Assembly (NCBI RefSeq): GCF_904846715.1
Contig: NZ_CAJHBU010000003.1
Span: forward strand, 62,001-126,000
DNA from: Psychrobacter vallis
GTDB lineage: Bacteria > Pseudomonadota > Gammaproteobacteria > Pseudomonadales > Moraxellaceae
Reading direction: 5' to 3'
Length of the DNA stretch: 64,000 nt
Shown here in pieces: positions 28,751 to 37,173 of this stretch. A program made the position numbers and the translations under genes. The notes beneath the pieces are model-generated. The model was not told where the DNA came from. It searched no databases and saw only the letters and a program-made list of their open reading frames with translations. Numbering within the stretch: position 1 is the first letter of the stretch; every line of letters begins with the position of its first letter.

Positions 28751-28807
28751 CGGTTGTTGCTAATGAGTTTTTTCAATCATTTGCTTATTATCAACAAACG
28801 TTTTTTT
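28751..28807 (+). terminator. Long imperfect terminator hairpin between cmk and rpsA
   Basis: CGGTTGTTG (28751-28759) pairs with CAACAAACG (28792-28800) with one mismatch. The pairing can extend inward through AATGAG / CTTATT. TTTTTTT (28801-28807) follows directly. It probably ends the cmk transcript or limits read-through into rpsA. Confidence 0.6.
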
Positions 28808-28865
28808 ATATGAATGTATGAGATATAAAACCAGTATTCTCGTTTTATACAGTCATAAATTTGAT

Positions 28866-28890
28866 CCGTACTGTGCTGGACAGGATACGG
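28866..28890 (+). promoter_or_regulatory. rpsA leader hairpin with GGA motifs
   Basis: CCGTACTGT / ACAG-GA-TACGG forms a 9-bp stem with a two-base GA bulge and loop GCTGG. It ends eight bases before the AAGG of the rpsA ribosome-binding site. It presents two GGA triplets. In E. coli, S1 represses its own mRNA through a leader of hairpins with GGA motifs, so a similar autoregulatory role is plausible. Confidence 0.5.
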
Positions 28891-28909
28891 CTATACAAAG
28901 GTAGACATA

Positions 28910-30601
28910 ATGGAATCATTTGCTGAACTATTTGAAGCGAGCATCGAAGAAACAGGTCTGGATATCGAGCGTGGCTCGGTTATCACCGGTACTGTTGTCG
29001 CCATCGATAACGACTGGATTACTGTTGATACTGGTCTAAAATCTGAAGGTATCGTCGCTCGTGAAGAGTTTTTAAGCGAAGAAGGCGAACTTGAAGTTGA
29101 AGTTGGCGATAGTGTTGATGTCGTAGTTGAAGCGGTCGACAACGGTATGGGTCAAACCTTACTGTCGCGTGAAAAAGCCAAGCGCGTTGAAACTTGGAAT
29201 ATCCTTGAAAAAATCTCTGATAATAATGAGATCGTAAAAGGTATTATTTCAAGCAAAGTTAAAGGCGGCTTTACCGTAGATATCGGTTCAGTACGCGCGT
29301 TCCTACCAGGTTCATTGGTAGATGTGCGTCCTATTCGCGACACGACACACCTTGAAGGCAAAGAGCTTGAATTCAAAGTTATCAAACTTGACCAAAAGCG
29401 TAACAACGTGGTTGTTAGCCGTCGTGCAGTTATGGAAGCTGAAAACTCAGCTGAACGCGAAGAGCTATTGAACAAGCTTGAAGAAGGCATCGAAATCGAA
29501 GGTATCGTTAAGAACCTAACTGATTACGGCGCGTTCGTTGATCTTGGTGGTATTGATGGTCTATTGCACATCACTGACATGGCATGGCGCCGTATCAAGC
29601 ATCCATCTGAAGTTGTTGAAGTTGGCCAAGACTTGAAAGTTAAAGTATTGAAGTTTGACCGTGAGCGCAATCGCGTTAGCCTAGGTCTAAAACAACTTGG
29701 TACTGATCCTTGGGACAACGTTGGCGGTACTTATCCAGTAGGTAGCGTTGTTAAAGCACGCGTCACCAACTTGACTGACTATGGTTGTTTTGCTGAGATT
29801 TCTGAAGGTATTGAAGGTCTAGTACACGTATCAGAAATGGATCATACCAACAAAAACATCCACCCATCAAAAGTTGTTCAAGTGGGCGATGAAGTTGAAG
29901 TCATGATTCTTGATATCGACGAAGAACGTCGTCGTATTAGCCTAGGTATCAAACAGACTCTAGCCAATCCATGGGATGAGTTTGATAAGAAACATGAGCG
30001 TGGTGATAAAATCACTGGTACGATCAAATCAATCACTGACTTCGGTATCTTTATCGGTCTAGACGGTGGTATTGATGGTTTGGTTCATCTATCTGATATC
30101 TCTTGGAACGAAACTGGCGAAGACGCTATTCGTAACTACAACAAAGGCGACACTGTTGAAGCAATGGTATTGTCAGTAGATGCAGAAGCAAACCGTATCA
30201 GCCTAGGCGTGAAACAGTTAAGCTCTGATCCATTCAATGAATACCTAGTCAACAATGACCGTGGTGCTATTGTTAATGGTAAAGTAAAAGAAGTAGATGC
30301 TAAAGGCGCTACTATTGAGCTTGCTGATGAAGTTGAAGCGTACCTACGTGCCTCTGAAATTCAACGTGACCGTGTTGAAGATGCGACTAAGCATCTGAGC
30401 GTTGGTGATGATGTTGAAGCTAAGATCATCAGTGTTGATCGTAAAACACGCAATATCAACTTGTCTATCAAAGCGAAAGACGAAGCTGAAGAGCGTCAAG
30501 CGATTAAAGATTTGGGTAGCACGAACACCACTACTGCTGCTTCAAGTTCTGATGCTCAGCCAAAAACGATTGGTGATTTGATCAAAGAACAAATGCAATA
30601 A
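28910..30601 (+). CDS. rpsA: 30S ribosomal protein S1
   Basis: 563 residues (E. coli S1 is 557). S1 captures mRNA on the small subunit and helps unfold it. Six S1/OB repeats are visible. The first two are divergent ribosome-binding repeats; four more regular RNA-binding ones follow, each with a block such as [20 protein letters not shown] or [20 protein letters not shown]. The tail is Ser/Thr/Ala-rich and ends with TIGDLIKEQ. The ATG is preceded by AAGG. It sits between cmk and ihfB, the usual gammaproteobacterial order. Codon choice is regular, as expected for a highly expressed gene. Confidence 0.97.
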   Translation: MESFAELFEASIEETGLDIERGSVITGTVVAIDNDWITVDTGLKSEGIVAREEFLSEEGELEVEVGDSVDVVVEAVDNGMGQTLLSREKAKRVETWNILEKISDNNEIVKGIISSKVKGGFTVDIGSVRAFLPGSLVDVRPIRDTTHLEGKELEFKVIKLDQKRNNVVVSRRAVMEAENSAEREELLNKLEEGIEIEGIVKNLTDYGAFVDLGGIDGLLHITDMAWRRIKHPSEVVEVGQDLKVKVLKFDRERNRVSLGLKQLGTDPWDNVGGTYPVGSVVKARVTNLTDYGCFAEISEGIEGLVHVSEMDHTNKNIHPSKVVQVGDEVEVMILDIDEERRRISLGIKQTLANPWDEFDKKHERGDKITGTIKSITDFGIFIGLDGGIDGLVHLSDISWNETGEDAIRNYNKGDTVEAMVLSVDAEANRISLGVKQLSSDPFNEYLVNNDRGAIVNGKVKEVDAKGATIELADEVEAYLRASEIQRDRVEDATKHLSVGDDVEAKIISVDRKTRNINLSIKAKDEAEERQAIKDLGSTNTTTAASSSDAQPKTIGDLIKEQMQ

Positions 30602-30633
30602 TCGGTAAGATATTGATATAAAAGTAATATAAT

Positions 30634-30658
30634 AAAAGCGACTCCGGTCGCTTTTTTT
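30634..30658 (+). terminator. Intrinsic terminator after rpsA
   Basis: Stem AAAAGCGAC / GTCGCTTTT with loop TCCG and a run of seven T. It starts 33 bp after the rpsA stop, so ihfB should have its own promoter in the following 180 bp. Confidence 0.9.
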
Positions 30659-30838
30659 ATGATTGCATTTTGATACAAGTTTCATCATTGAGGTTTTTAG
30701 TCAAATTGGCAAACTTTTATTCCTATTTACTGCAATATCCGTTATCATTTGCAACATTGAGTAACGAGATGTGAATCAATAGATGTTCAGTTTGATTCAT
30801 AATCATCTTATCCATCAATCGACAAGGCAAGCGTAATA

Positions 30839-31144
30839 ATGCAACAAACGATTAATAAATCTGAATTTATTAGTAATCTGAGTGCGAACTGTGACAATAT
30901 GGCTGATGCGGTGGTCGATGACGCAGTGCGTGAAATATTAAATCTGATGACCCATACTTTGGCTAATGATGGGCGAGTAGAGGTTCGAGGGTTTGGCAGT
31001 TTTTGCTTACATCATCGCCGTGCACGCATGGGTCGCAATCCTAAAACGGGAGAAAGTGTCCCTGTTCCTGCTAAAGCCATTCCACATTTTAAGCCGGGTA
31101 AAGCACTACGTGAAGCAGTCAATGATAAAGTTGCAAATAGTTAA
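30839..31144 (+). CDS. ihfB: Integration host factor subunit beta
   Basis: A 101-residue DNABII protein. With IhfA it forms the sequence-specific DNA-bending heterodimer IHF. The DNABII signature is present in VEVRGFGSFCLHHRRARMGR followed by NPKTGE, including the intercalating-proline region. It is assigned to the IHF beta branch rather than HU because it follows rpsA and precedes lapA and pyrF, as in E. coli and Acinetobacter; a separate HU gene lies at 51204. The ribosome-binding site is weak (AAGG 11 bases from the ATG). Confidence 0.92.
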   Translation: MQQTINKSEFISNLSANCDNMADAVVDDAVREILNLMTHTLANDGRVEVRGFGSFCLHHRRARMGRNPKTGESVPVPAKAIPHFKPGKALREAVNDKVANS

Positions 31145-31258
31145 GAGCAGTTATAAACTATTGATTAAATAGAACATTTTAAAGTAATTCGCTAGCTGCT
31201 TTTGCTATGATTTTATCTTTAAAATATCTCTGATACGCCAAACCGAGGTATATATCTT

Positions 31259-31669
31259 ATGCGATTTTTACTGTTTGTTTTACTGTTTTTAAGCTTTGCT
31301 TATTCGCTTGGTTTGGTATTGGCAAATAATACCGAAATAGGCGTAAACCTACTATTCTCGCAAGCACCTACGATGAATTTAGGATTGCTACTGATTCTCT
31401 GTCTCATACTTGGTGTCGTCATTGGTATCTTATTGGCATTACTCATATTTCGTGTATTACAGAATAAATGGGAAATCTCACGTCTGCAAAAGGTAAATGC
31501 AAATTTGCAGGAGCAATTGACACAAGCAAATATCGTTATCGACCGCCAAGCAAACGCTCCCACGATAGATGAAGCGGTCTATGGTGCAACAGCTACCAAT
31601 GTACATGAAGACACCGCACATAATTTAGATACAAATGCGACCTTAACCAAGAAGAAACGCGACTATTGA
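31259..31669 (+). CDS. lapA: LapA-domain inner-membrane protein
   Basis: A 136-residue protein of the LapA (DUF1049) type. Two transmembrane helices at about 2-22 and 40-66 (LLLILCLILGVVIGILLALL) are followed by a cytoplasmic coiled-coil (ISRLQKVNANLQEQLTQANI) and a polar tail. In E. coli, LapA acts with LapB in controlling LPS synthesis through FtsH/LpxC. No lapB (yciM) is adjacent here: pyrF follows directly after 72 bp. The ATG has GAGG upstream. The family call rests on architecture and the ihfB-lapA-pyrF order. Confidence 0.85.
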   Translation: MRFLLFVLLFLSFAYSLGLVLANNTEIGVNLLFSQAPTMNLGLLLILCLILGVVIGILLALLIFRVLQNKWEISRLQKVNANLQEQLTQANIVIDRQANAPTIDEAVYGATATNVHEDTAHNLDTNATLTKKKRDY

Positions 31670-31741
31670 TTGAATAATGAATATGTTGTTGAGACGGCTA
31701 GACATAATAATTTGATAAACTTGATATAAAATGGCATAACA

Positions 31742-32440
31742 ATGAATAATATAATCCATTCTCCAGTGATAGTTGCATTAGATAATATGACTATGGAGGC
31801 ATCTTTAGCGTTAGCTGACCAATTAGACCCCACATTGTGTCGATTAAAAGTCGGTAAAGAGCTATTTACTCGCTGTGGACCTGAAATCGTTAAGGCGCTA
31901 CATCAGCGTGATTTTGACGTGTTTTTGGATCTAAAATTTCATGACATTCCTAACACGACCGCGCAAGCAGTATTGGCAGCGGCAGAGCTAGGTGTATGGA
32001 TGGTAAATGTCCATGCAAGTGCTGGTTTAGAGGCGATGTCACTGGCCAAGCAGCGTTTATTAGAAGGTGGTTTTGAGACATTACTGATTGCAGTTACGGT
32101 CTTAACCTCTATGGACAATCAAGCACTGATGCAAACGGGTATTGTTGACGGTTTAGATGCCCAAGTGAGTCGATTGGCCCAATTGACCAAACAGGCAGGT
32201 CTTGATGGGGTTGTTTGCTCGGCACAAGAAGCCAAGGTACTTAAATCCTTATGTGGTAATGACTTCAAGCTTGTCACTCCTGGTATTCGTTTGCTTGAAG
32301 ACAATGCGGATGATCAAAAACGTATTTGTACGCCAAAACAGGCGCTAAGTTATGGATCAGATTATCTGGTTATTGGTCGTTCAATTACTCAAGCTGCCGA
32401 TCCTGCTGCTAAACTGCAAACCATACTCCACAGCCTCTAA
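31742..32440 (+). CDS. pyrF: Orotidine-5'-phosphate decarboxylase
   Basis: A 232-residue TIM-barrel enzyme catalysing the last step of UMP synthesis. The active-site sequence [17 protein letters not shown] contains the Asp-Lys-Asp catalytic array. VALDN lies at the N-terminus, and TPGIR and [14 protein letters not shown] at the C-terminus. Length is typical. The ribosome-binding site is poor, so translation may be coupled to lapA. A terminator follows at 32491. Confidence 0.96.
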   Translation: MNNIIHSPVIVALDNMTMEASLALADQLDPTLCRLKVGKELFTRCGPEIVKALHQRDFDVFLDLKFHDIPNTTAQAVLAAAELGVWMVNVHASAGLEAMSLAKQRLLEGGFETLLIAVTVLTSMDNQALMQTGIVDGLDAQVSRLAQLTKQAGLDGVVCSAQEAKVLKSLCGNDFKLVTPGIRLLEDNADDQKRICTPKQALSYGSDYLVIGRSITQAADPAAKLQTILHSL

Positions 32441-32490
32441 AAAAAGCGTCTATAAAAAGTATCTAGTGTTACATAGCTGGAAAATAGCAG

Positions 32491-32519
32491 AAAAGGCAGC
32501 CTAACTCGCTGTCTTTTTT
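32491..32519 (+). terminator. Intrinsic terminator after pyrF
   Basis: Stem AAAAGGCAGC / GCTGTCTTTT (one G-T wobble), 7-base loop, then T-run. It lies 51 bp after the pyrF stop. Confidence 0.85.
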
Positions 32520-32567
32520 ACTTTTTGTTGATTAGTAAAAAAGTGCTACACTATTTGAACTTATGCT

Positions 32568-32669
32568 TATACAAACCCTAAAAGTTATGATCGGCTATGC
32601 TGGACTTGCGTAGACTATGACATGTGGTACTCATGCTTTTTTTATTTCCACTAAAATTTTTGAAAATAG
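32568..32669 (+). repeat. Decayed family B repeat, copy 3
   Basis: It begins TATACAAACCCTAAAA and continues with CTATGACATGTGGTACT, ending in CACTAAAATTTTTGAAAATAG. These blocks follow the same order as the intact family B element at 55971-56077 but are only moderately similar. It lies just before the metallophosphoesterase gene. Confidence 0.5.
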
Positions 32670-32693
32670 CACCTTTGGATAATATTAAATAAT

Positions 32694-33491
32694 ATGAAAT
32701 TACAAATTTTAAGTGACTTACATATTGATAGCTATGCTCGTCAGTCGCATCCGATAGGACATATCCCTAAGACTGATGCAGACGTAGTACTAGTAGCGGG
32801 AGACACGGCCAATAGTGATAGCGGTATGCCGTGGCTACAAGCGCAAGCAACACGCTTACAAGTGCCGCTAATTACGATATCCGGCAATCATGAATATTTT
32901 AATGAAGACGTGTTACATTTTGATGAGAAGTTAGCAACGTGGGACAATTATAGTGATGAGTCGAAGCAAGGTGTTAGGGTGCTACAGTGTCAACATATGG
33001 ATATTGGTGAAGTGCGAATCTTAGGTTGCACACTGTGGACGGATTATCAGTATCAAGCCAATGAAGATACCATGGCTGCTGCCATGCGGTTTATGCGTGA
33101 TTATAAGCAAATATATGCTGGTAGTGAGCTATTTTCCCCTCAGGTTTCGATGCAAATTCATGCTAAGCAGCGTCGATGGCTTCAGCAAGCATTGATAACG
33201 GCTAAAGAGCTCGGCAAAAAAACTGTCGTCATGAGTCATCATAGTATCAGTCCGTTATCAGTGTCTGAAAAATATGCGGATTTGCCGAGTAATGCCGCTT
33301 TTGTCAGTGACTTATCTGAGTGGATGCACGAGGATTGGGCACCGGCACTTTGGGTACATGGTCATACGCATGAAGCATTTGACTATCGTATTGGTAAAAC
33401 ACGTGTCATTGTCAATCCGCGTGCTTATCCTAATGAGGTGAGTAGTACGGCTTTGGAATTTGCATGGGATAGAGTGATTGATCTTGATTAA
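32694..33491 (+). CDS. Metallophosphoesterase (calcineurin-like)
   Basis: 265 residues with the full calcineurin-like metal-binding set: SDLHID (residues 7-12), VAGDT, ISGNHEYF, MSHHSIS and HGHTHE. These enzymes use two metal ions to cleave phosphodiesters or phosphomonoesters. The substrate cannot be read from the sequence. No signal peptide, so probably cytoplasmic. The start codon lacks a good ribosome-binding site. A histidine phosphatase gene follows on the same strand. Confidence 0.88.
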   Translation: MKLQILSDLHIDSYARQSHPIGHIPKTDADVVLVAGDTANSDSGMPWLQAQATRLQVPLITISGNHEYFNEDVLHFDEKLATWDNYSDESKQGVRVLQCQHMDIGEVRILGCTLWTDYQYQANEDTMAAAMRFMRDYKQIYAGSELFSPQVSMQIHAKQRRWLQQALITAKELGKKTVVMSHHSISPLSVSEKYADLPSNAAFVSDLSEWMHEDWAPALWVHGHTHEAFDYRIGKTRVIVNPRAYPNEVSSTALEFAWDRVIDLD

Positions 33492-33589
33492 AATATCGAT
33501 ACTATTAGCGTCATGAATTTCTCGACACGTCCTAAAACTGAATGGATATTTTATTCATTCTTATCAAAAAATCTGCTACGCTTACGACT

Positions 33590-34426
33590 ATGAGCAGAAA
33601 TCCTAGTAATCCTTTGTCAAAAATATCCGCTGAGAAACTTGCGAGTCATACTCCAAGTGCGCCAGCGCCTTCACACCTACCTGAGAGTATGATTGCTTCG
33701 GTCAGTTTACTGCCTGAAAATAAACGACTGATTTTATTTACCAGACATTCTCTACGTGAGCGCTCTGATGGCAATGGTTTTGCCAGTTATCAGCTGCCAC
33801 TGACACCCAAAGGTCGCGTGTTGGCAAAGTCTTGGGGACGTTGGTTGGCAGGACATTTGCCATATTCACTCGACGTCGATAGTATCTCAAGCCCTATCGG
33901 TCGTTGTATTGATACAGCGCAGCTTATGCAAGAAGGAGCAGGACTAAAACGTGAAATCTCGCATCAGTCTTTATTGGTTGAGCCAGGCAGCTTAGTCACT
34001 GAACCTGACGTTGCCAATCCAATATTTAAAGAAATTGGCGTGCTTAATTTTATCAATCGGTTTTTGCAAGGCAATCTCGAAGGCACTAAAAATGCCTATC
34101 AAGGTGGTCTCGATATCTTATCGCTTTTTTATCAGAATCAGCCACAACATGGGCATTTGATGCTTGCTGTCAGTCATGATACTTTACTGTCCGCATTTTT
34201 AGCAGTGATGTTTGATGTGATCGAGATAGATTGGAATGATTGGCCAAAGATGATGGAAGGGGTGTTTTTGTGGTTTGATGACAAGCCTTTTGAGCATGCT
34301 AACGCGTATTTTGTCTGGCGCGGTGAAGTATATATTCGGCCAATACACTCTTTATTAGAGGGTTACCGTGCGGCAGGATTTCACCCCAGCAAACTATTAT
34401 TACCACCAGAAGTAAAGTGGATGTGA
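33590..34426 (+). CDS. Histidine phosphatase family protein
   Basis: About 278 residues of the phosphoglycerate-mutase-like (branch 1) superfamily. The catalytic RH motif is LFTRHSLRERSDGNG, and the second catalytic histidine is in MLAVSHDTLLSAFLA. SSPIGRCIDTAQLM supplies the phosphate-pocket arginine. An N-terminal polar stretch of about 45 residues precedes the domain. ATG 33590 is chosen over 33542 because the longer version adds an odd hydrophobic leader; neither has a clear ribosome-binding site. The substrate is unknown. Its stop codon lies at the edge of a decayed family B repeat. Confidence 0.82.
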   Translation: MSRNPSNPLSKISAEKLASHTPSAPAPSHLPESMIASVSLLPENKRLILFTRHSLRERSDGNGFASYQLPLTPKGRVLAKSWGRWLAGHLPYSLDVDSISSPIGRCIDTAQLMQEGAGLKREISHQSLLVEPGSLVTEPDVANPIFKEIGVLNFINRFLQGNLEGTKNAYQGGLDILSLFYQNQPQHGHLMLAVSHDTLLSAFLAVMFDVIEIDWNDWPKMMEGVFLWFDDKPFEHANAYFVWRGEVYIRPIHSLLEGYRAAGFHPSKLLLPPEVKWM

Positions 34427-34427
34427 T

Positions 34428-34524
34428 GCCAATCCTAAAAATATGAATCGCTGTATCAAACACGTCCTAGTCTATATGATATAGAATTTATACCTGTTCC
34501 TTATTACTAAAATTTTTGAAAACA
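34428..34524 (+). repeat. Decayed family B repeat, copy 4
   Basis: GCCAATCCTAAAAATATGAATC, then TATCAAACACGTCCTAGTCTA, then ACTAAAATTTTTGAAAA follow the block order of family B (55971-56077). The last block is nearly identical to that of the copy at 32568-32669. It starts right after the histidine phosphatase stop. Confidence 0.5.
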
Positions 34525-34579
34525 GCCTCATAGCTATTCAGATGAATTTTCTGTGCTGTTTTAATTTTTGAGTAGGCAT

Positions 34580-34621
34580 AAAAAAACCTTGTACCAGTAT
34601 TACAACTAGTGACAAGGTTTT
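34580..34621 (-). terminator. Intrinsic terminator of rpsT
   Basis: Read on the minus strand: AAAACCTTGT ... ACAAGGTTTT with a run of T after it. It lies 47 bp downstream of the rpsT stop. Confidence 0.88.
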
Positions 34622-34667
34622 AGTCATTTCGCTATGATAGCGAGATGCGGTCTAAACAATACAAATC

Positions 34668-34934
34668 TTAAGCTTGTAGGCCTTTGATGGTTTTGTTTAG
34701 GCGGCTCTTACGACGAGCAGCTTTATTCTTATGAATAATACCTTTGTCAGCCATACGATCTAGAACTGGTACCGCTTTTTTATAAGCTTCGGTAGCCGCA
34801 TCATAATCTTTGGCTGCGATAGCCGCATCAACACGTTTTAAGTAAGTACGAACCATAGAGCGTTGTGACGCAGAGTTCTGACGACGTTTGGTGTTTTGAC
34901 GGGCGCGTTTACGAGCTTGTGCAGTATTAGCCAC
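34668..34934 (-). CDS. rpsT: 30S ribosomal protein S20
   Basis: An 88-residue basic protein of the small subunit that binds 16S rRNA. Sequence begins [18 protein letters not shown] after the initiator and continues with [19 protein letters not shown] and [14 protein letters not shown], the S20 pattern. The start is GTG at 34934, fixed by GGAG six bases upstream. The in-frame region further upstream is open but not S20-like. A non-ATG start is also used in E. coli rpsT (UUG), where it matters for S20 autoregulation. It is transcribed alone, opposite to both neighbours. Confidence 0.95.
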   Translation of the reverse strand: MANTAQARKRARQNTKRRQNSASQRSMVRTYLKRVDAAIAAKDYDAATEAYKKAVPVLDRMADKGIIHKNKAARRKSRLNKTIKGLQA

Positions 34935-35517
34935 GCGTATCTCCTTGATAAAGACAGATAAAATATGAATGTTGATTGCAATAATGGGTTTAACAATCAT
35001 CGGTGACGAGCAGCCGTCTCGTCAAACATGATGTCGATGTCTAATATTAAAGTATCTAATATTAATGAATCATCGCAAGCGCCAGAACTGTTTGGAATAA
35101 TTAAACAGCGTTGACGTGTAAAGCCGGATATTTTAGCAAATTATTGCGCTTAGGACAATATGTTTGATGATTAATGCTTAAAGAAGTTATGAGATCACAT
35201 GGATGACTGGTTTTTAGGGTGTTTATAGTAGGTTTTTATTGACATAGTTGGTCAGCAATAAAAGATTTATATTCCTAAAAATACGCTATAGGTATGGATG
35301 CTCTCATTGGCTATGCAACCCCTCAGACGAAAATTTATCACAGTAGTAGTGTATTTTTTAGAGCGAATCGACTATAGCTGATAAAATCTCTTACAATAAA
35401 CCCTGTAGAATAACGTCAGTTATGCGTTAATCTAGGTATGATACTAAAATGATAAGCGGCCAAAGTATCTGCTTCGTCATTATAATAAATTTTCAACCGT
35501 CTATAAGTGGATAGGAT
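34935..35517. other. 583-bp divergent intergenic region upstream of rpsT
   Basis: It holds the rpsT leader, which contains a 6-bp hairpin GACGAG / CTCGTC at 35005-35023. An 11-base direct repeat TCTAATATTAA lies near 35040-35066. A family A end (AATCGACTATA, ending at 35376) is also present. No gene is supported. Confidence 0.45.
35353..35376. repeat. Family A terminal fragment
   Basis: TTTTTTAGAGCGAATCGACTATA matches the family A end (reverse complement of TATAGTCGATTC...). About 40 bp to its left, GACGAAAATTTATCACAGT weakly resembles the inside of the full element at 26013-26164, so this is probably a decayed half-copy. Confidence 0.5.
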
Positions 35518-36219
35518 ATGCAGCGAAAAGCAATTGTAATTGGTGCGACAGGACTGGTAGGGCAGCATCTTGTTAAACAGCTTAGTGAACTTTATGACAC
35601 GTTAATTGTGATTGCAAGGCGTCCGCCACGCTATATTAATGCTAGCATGCGTTTCTATCAGGTCAATGATTTTGATAACTTAGCAGAAATATTTGCAAGT
35701 GTTGGCGTTGATCGCAAGACAGATGCCTTTAGCTGTCTTGGTACTACAAAAAAGCAGGCTGGTAGCAATGAAGCTTTTCGGAAAATCGACCATGATTATA
35801 ACGTAAATTTTGCCAAACTTTGCCAAGATAAAGGCGTTGAAAACTTCTTTTTATTGTCTTCGATGAATGCCGATATTGACAGTCGTTTTTTATATAATCG
35901 GGTAAAAGCTGAGACGGAACAGTCTATTATGGCGTTAGATTTTGCGCAGATGGTTATTTTCCGTCCTTCATTATTGCTTGGCAAACACCAAGGACGTCCA
36001 CTAGAGAGTATTGGACAAAAGGCCTTTCAGCTGATTTCGCCTTTGGTGTCAGAGTCATTATCACTGCACCCTATTTCTGCTAAGCGTGTTGCTAGTGCGA
36101 TGGCGATGAGCGCGCATGATATTTATGAGCGTAGTAAATATCGCACTGAGCCTATGATGCAGAAAACGGTTATCATCGAAAATAAGCAAATGCTGGCGAT
36201 GACCAGAGTGAAACCGTAA
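35518..36219 (+). CDS. NAD(P)-binding Rossmann-fold protein (HTATIP2/YbjT-like atypical SDR)
   Basis: 233 residues. The N-terminal dinucleotide-binding motif is VIGATGLVGQHLVKQL. FSCLGTTKKQAGSNEAFRKI followed by HDYN and the FFLLSSMNA strand, then a YNRVKAETE motif, are typical of atypical short-chain dehydrogenases related to human HTATIP2. The catalytic role and substrate are unknown. ATG 35518 follows TAGGAT. It stands alone between divergent rpsT and rraA. Confidence 0.8.
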   Translation: MQRKAIVIGATGLVGQHLVKQLSELYDTLIVIARRPPRYINASMRFYQVNDFDNLAEIFASVGVDRKTDAFSCLGTTKKQAGSNEAFRKIDHDYNVNFAKLCQDKGVENFFLLSSMNADIDSRFLYNRVKAETEQSIMALDFAQMVIFRPSLLLGKHQGRPLESIGQKAFQLISPLVSESLSLHPISAKRVASAMAMSAHDIYERSKYRTEPMMQKTVIIENKQMLAMTRVKP

Positions 36220-36240
36220 ACGCTAGATAACCTAGAATTG

Positions 36241-36397
36241 ATAGTTGATTCTAAATAAAATAGAACCATCATATTGCAATGCTGAACTGGTATAAATTTT
36301 TCTAGCTTGCTGTGCCTGCGTAGCTCGATGCGGCGAAACTTCTCGTTTAAAGATGAGCATTCCAGTCCCGCTGAATTTTTATACTGAACTTACTATA
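36241..36397. repeat. Family A MITE-like repeat, full copy
   Basis: From GATAGTTGATTCTAAATAAAA to TTTTTATACTGAACTTACTATA, about 157 bp, in inverse orientation to the copy at 26013-26164. Ends are imperfect inverted repeats beginning TATAGT/ACTATA. The inner blocks ATAAATTTTTCTAGCTTGCTG and CATTCCAGTCCCGCTG are shared with that copy. It lies between the Rossmann-fold gene and rraA. Confidence 0.8.
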
Positions 36398-36441
36398 TCT
36401 AAATTACCGCAACTTAAAAACGGAAGACAAGGAGTCTGACT

Positions 36442-36975
36442 ATGCCAGAATCAACAGTGATGAATAAAAAAAACTTTGTGACATGTGATTTGTTAGATGC
36501 CAACCCTGAAGCGCAGGTGTGCTTGCCTAATATCGAGGGAAAGTCGTTTCAACGCTTTGGTGGCAAAGACAGGTTTTGCGGTGAAATTGTGACGCTAAAG
36601 TGTTTTGAAGACAATAGCCGTGTGAAGTCTTTATTAAACAGTGATGGTAAAGACAAAAATGGTAATGGTAAGGTGTTGGTTGTCGATGGCGGTGGCTCTA
36701 TGCGTTGCGCGCTCTTAGGCGACATGATCGCACAAGCCGCGATAGATAATGGTTGGGCTGGTGTCGTCGTATATGGCTGTGTCCGTGATGTCGATGATAT
36801 GGCAAATATGGATGTTGGGGTGATGGCATTAGGTTGTATCCCGCGTAAATCGAATCGTCGCGATGAAGGACAAACAGATATCGAAATCAGTTTTGGTGAT
36901 TTAACGCTGAATTCAGGCATGTTTGTTTATGCAGACAACAACGGTATCATCGCTAGTGACCAGCCATTAATTTAA
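36442..36975 (+). CDS. rraA: Ribonuclease E activity regulator RraA
   Basis: A 177-residue member of the RraA/MenG fold. In E. coli it binds RNase E and inhibits its activity. Landmarks are TCDLLDANP near the N-terminus, FGGKDRFCGEIVTLKCFEDN, the VVDGGGSMRCALLGD core, and GVVVYGCVRDVDDMANMDVG. A short polar insert (SDGKDKNGNGK) makes it slightly longer than E. coli RraA (161). ATG 36442 has GGAG seven bases upstream. A family A repeat ends 44 bp before it and may affect its promoter. Confidence 0.93.
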   Translation: MPESTVMNKKNFVTCDLLDANPEAQVCLPNIEGKSFQRFGGKDRFCGEIVTLKCFEDNSRVKSLLNSDGKDKNGNGKVLVVDGGGSMRCALLGDMIAQAAIDNGWAGVVVYGCVRDVDDMANMDVGVMALGCIPRKSNRRDEGQTDIEISFGDLTLNSGMFVYADNNGIIASDQPLI

Positions 36976-36985
36976 GTTGAACTGA

Positions 36986-37010
36986 TTAGGGTGTGTCCAA
37001 CATGCCCTAT
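36986..37010. repeat. Relic of paired ends: TTAGGGTGTGTCC / CATGCCCTA
   Basis: TTAGGGTGTGTCC is followed after two bases by CATGCCCTAT. The second block is close to the inverse of the first. The same GATTAGGGTGTGTCC string occurs at 43316, and a reversed relative occurs at 22932. It may be the closed-up ends of a lost element. Confidence 0.4.
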
Positions 37011-37111
37011 ATATTTGGAAGGCTACGTTTATTTTATGCGCATTTATCTTTTGACTTCTTTTGAAAAATCCAAATGGCCGTGCTAAATGACAAACCGTTA
37101 CGGCATACATT

Positions 37112-37139
37112 TTGGTAATTGCTTAAATATTCGTATAAT
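37112..37139 (+). promoter_or_regulatory. Probable mfd promoter
   Basis: TTGGTA (37112-37117), 16-bp spacer, TATAAT (37134-37139). This would put the transcript start about 28 bp before the mfd ATG. Confidence 0.5.
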
Positions 37140-37173
37140 ACTCATCTGACTCTTAACTTTGATCCTATCCTTT

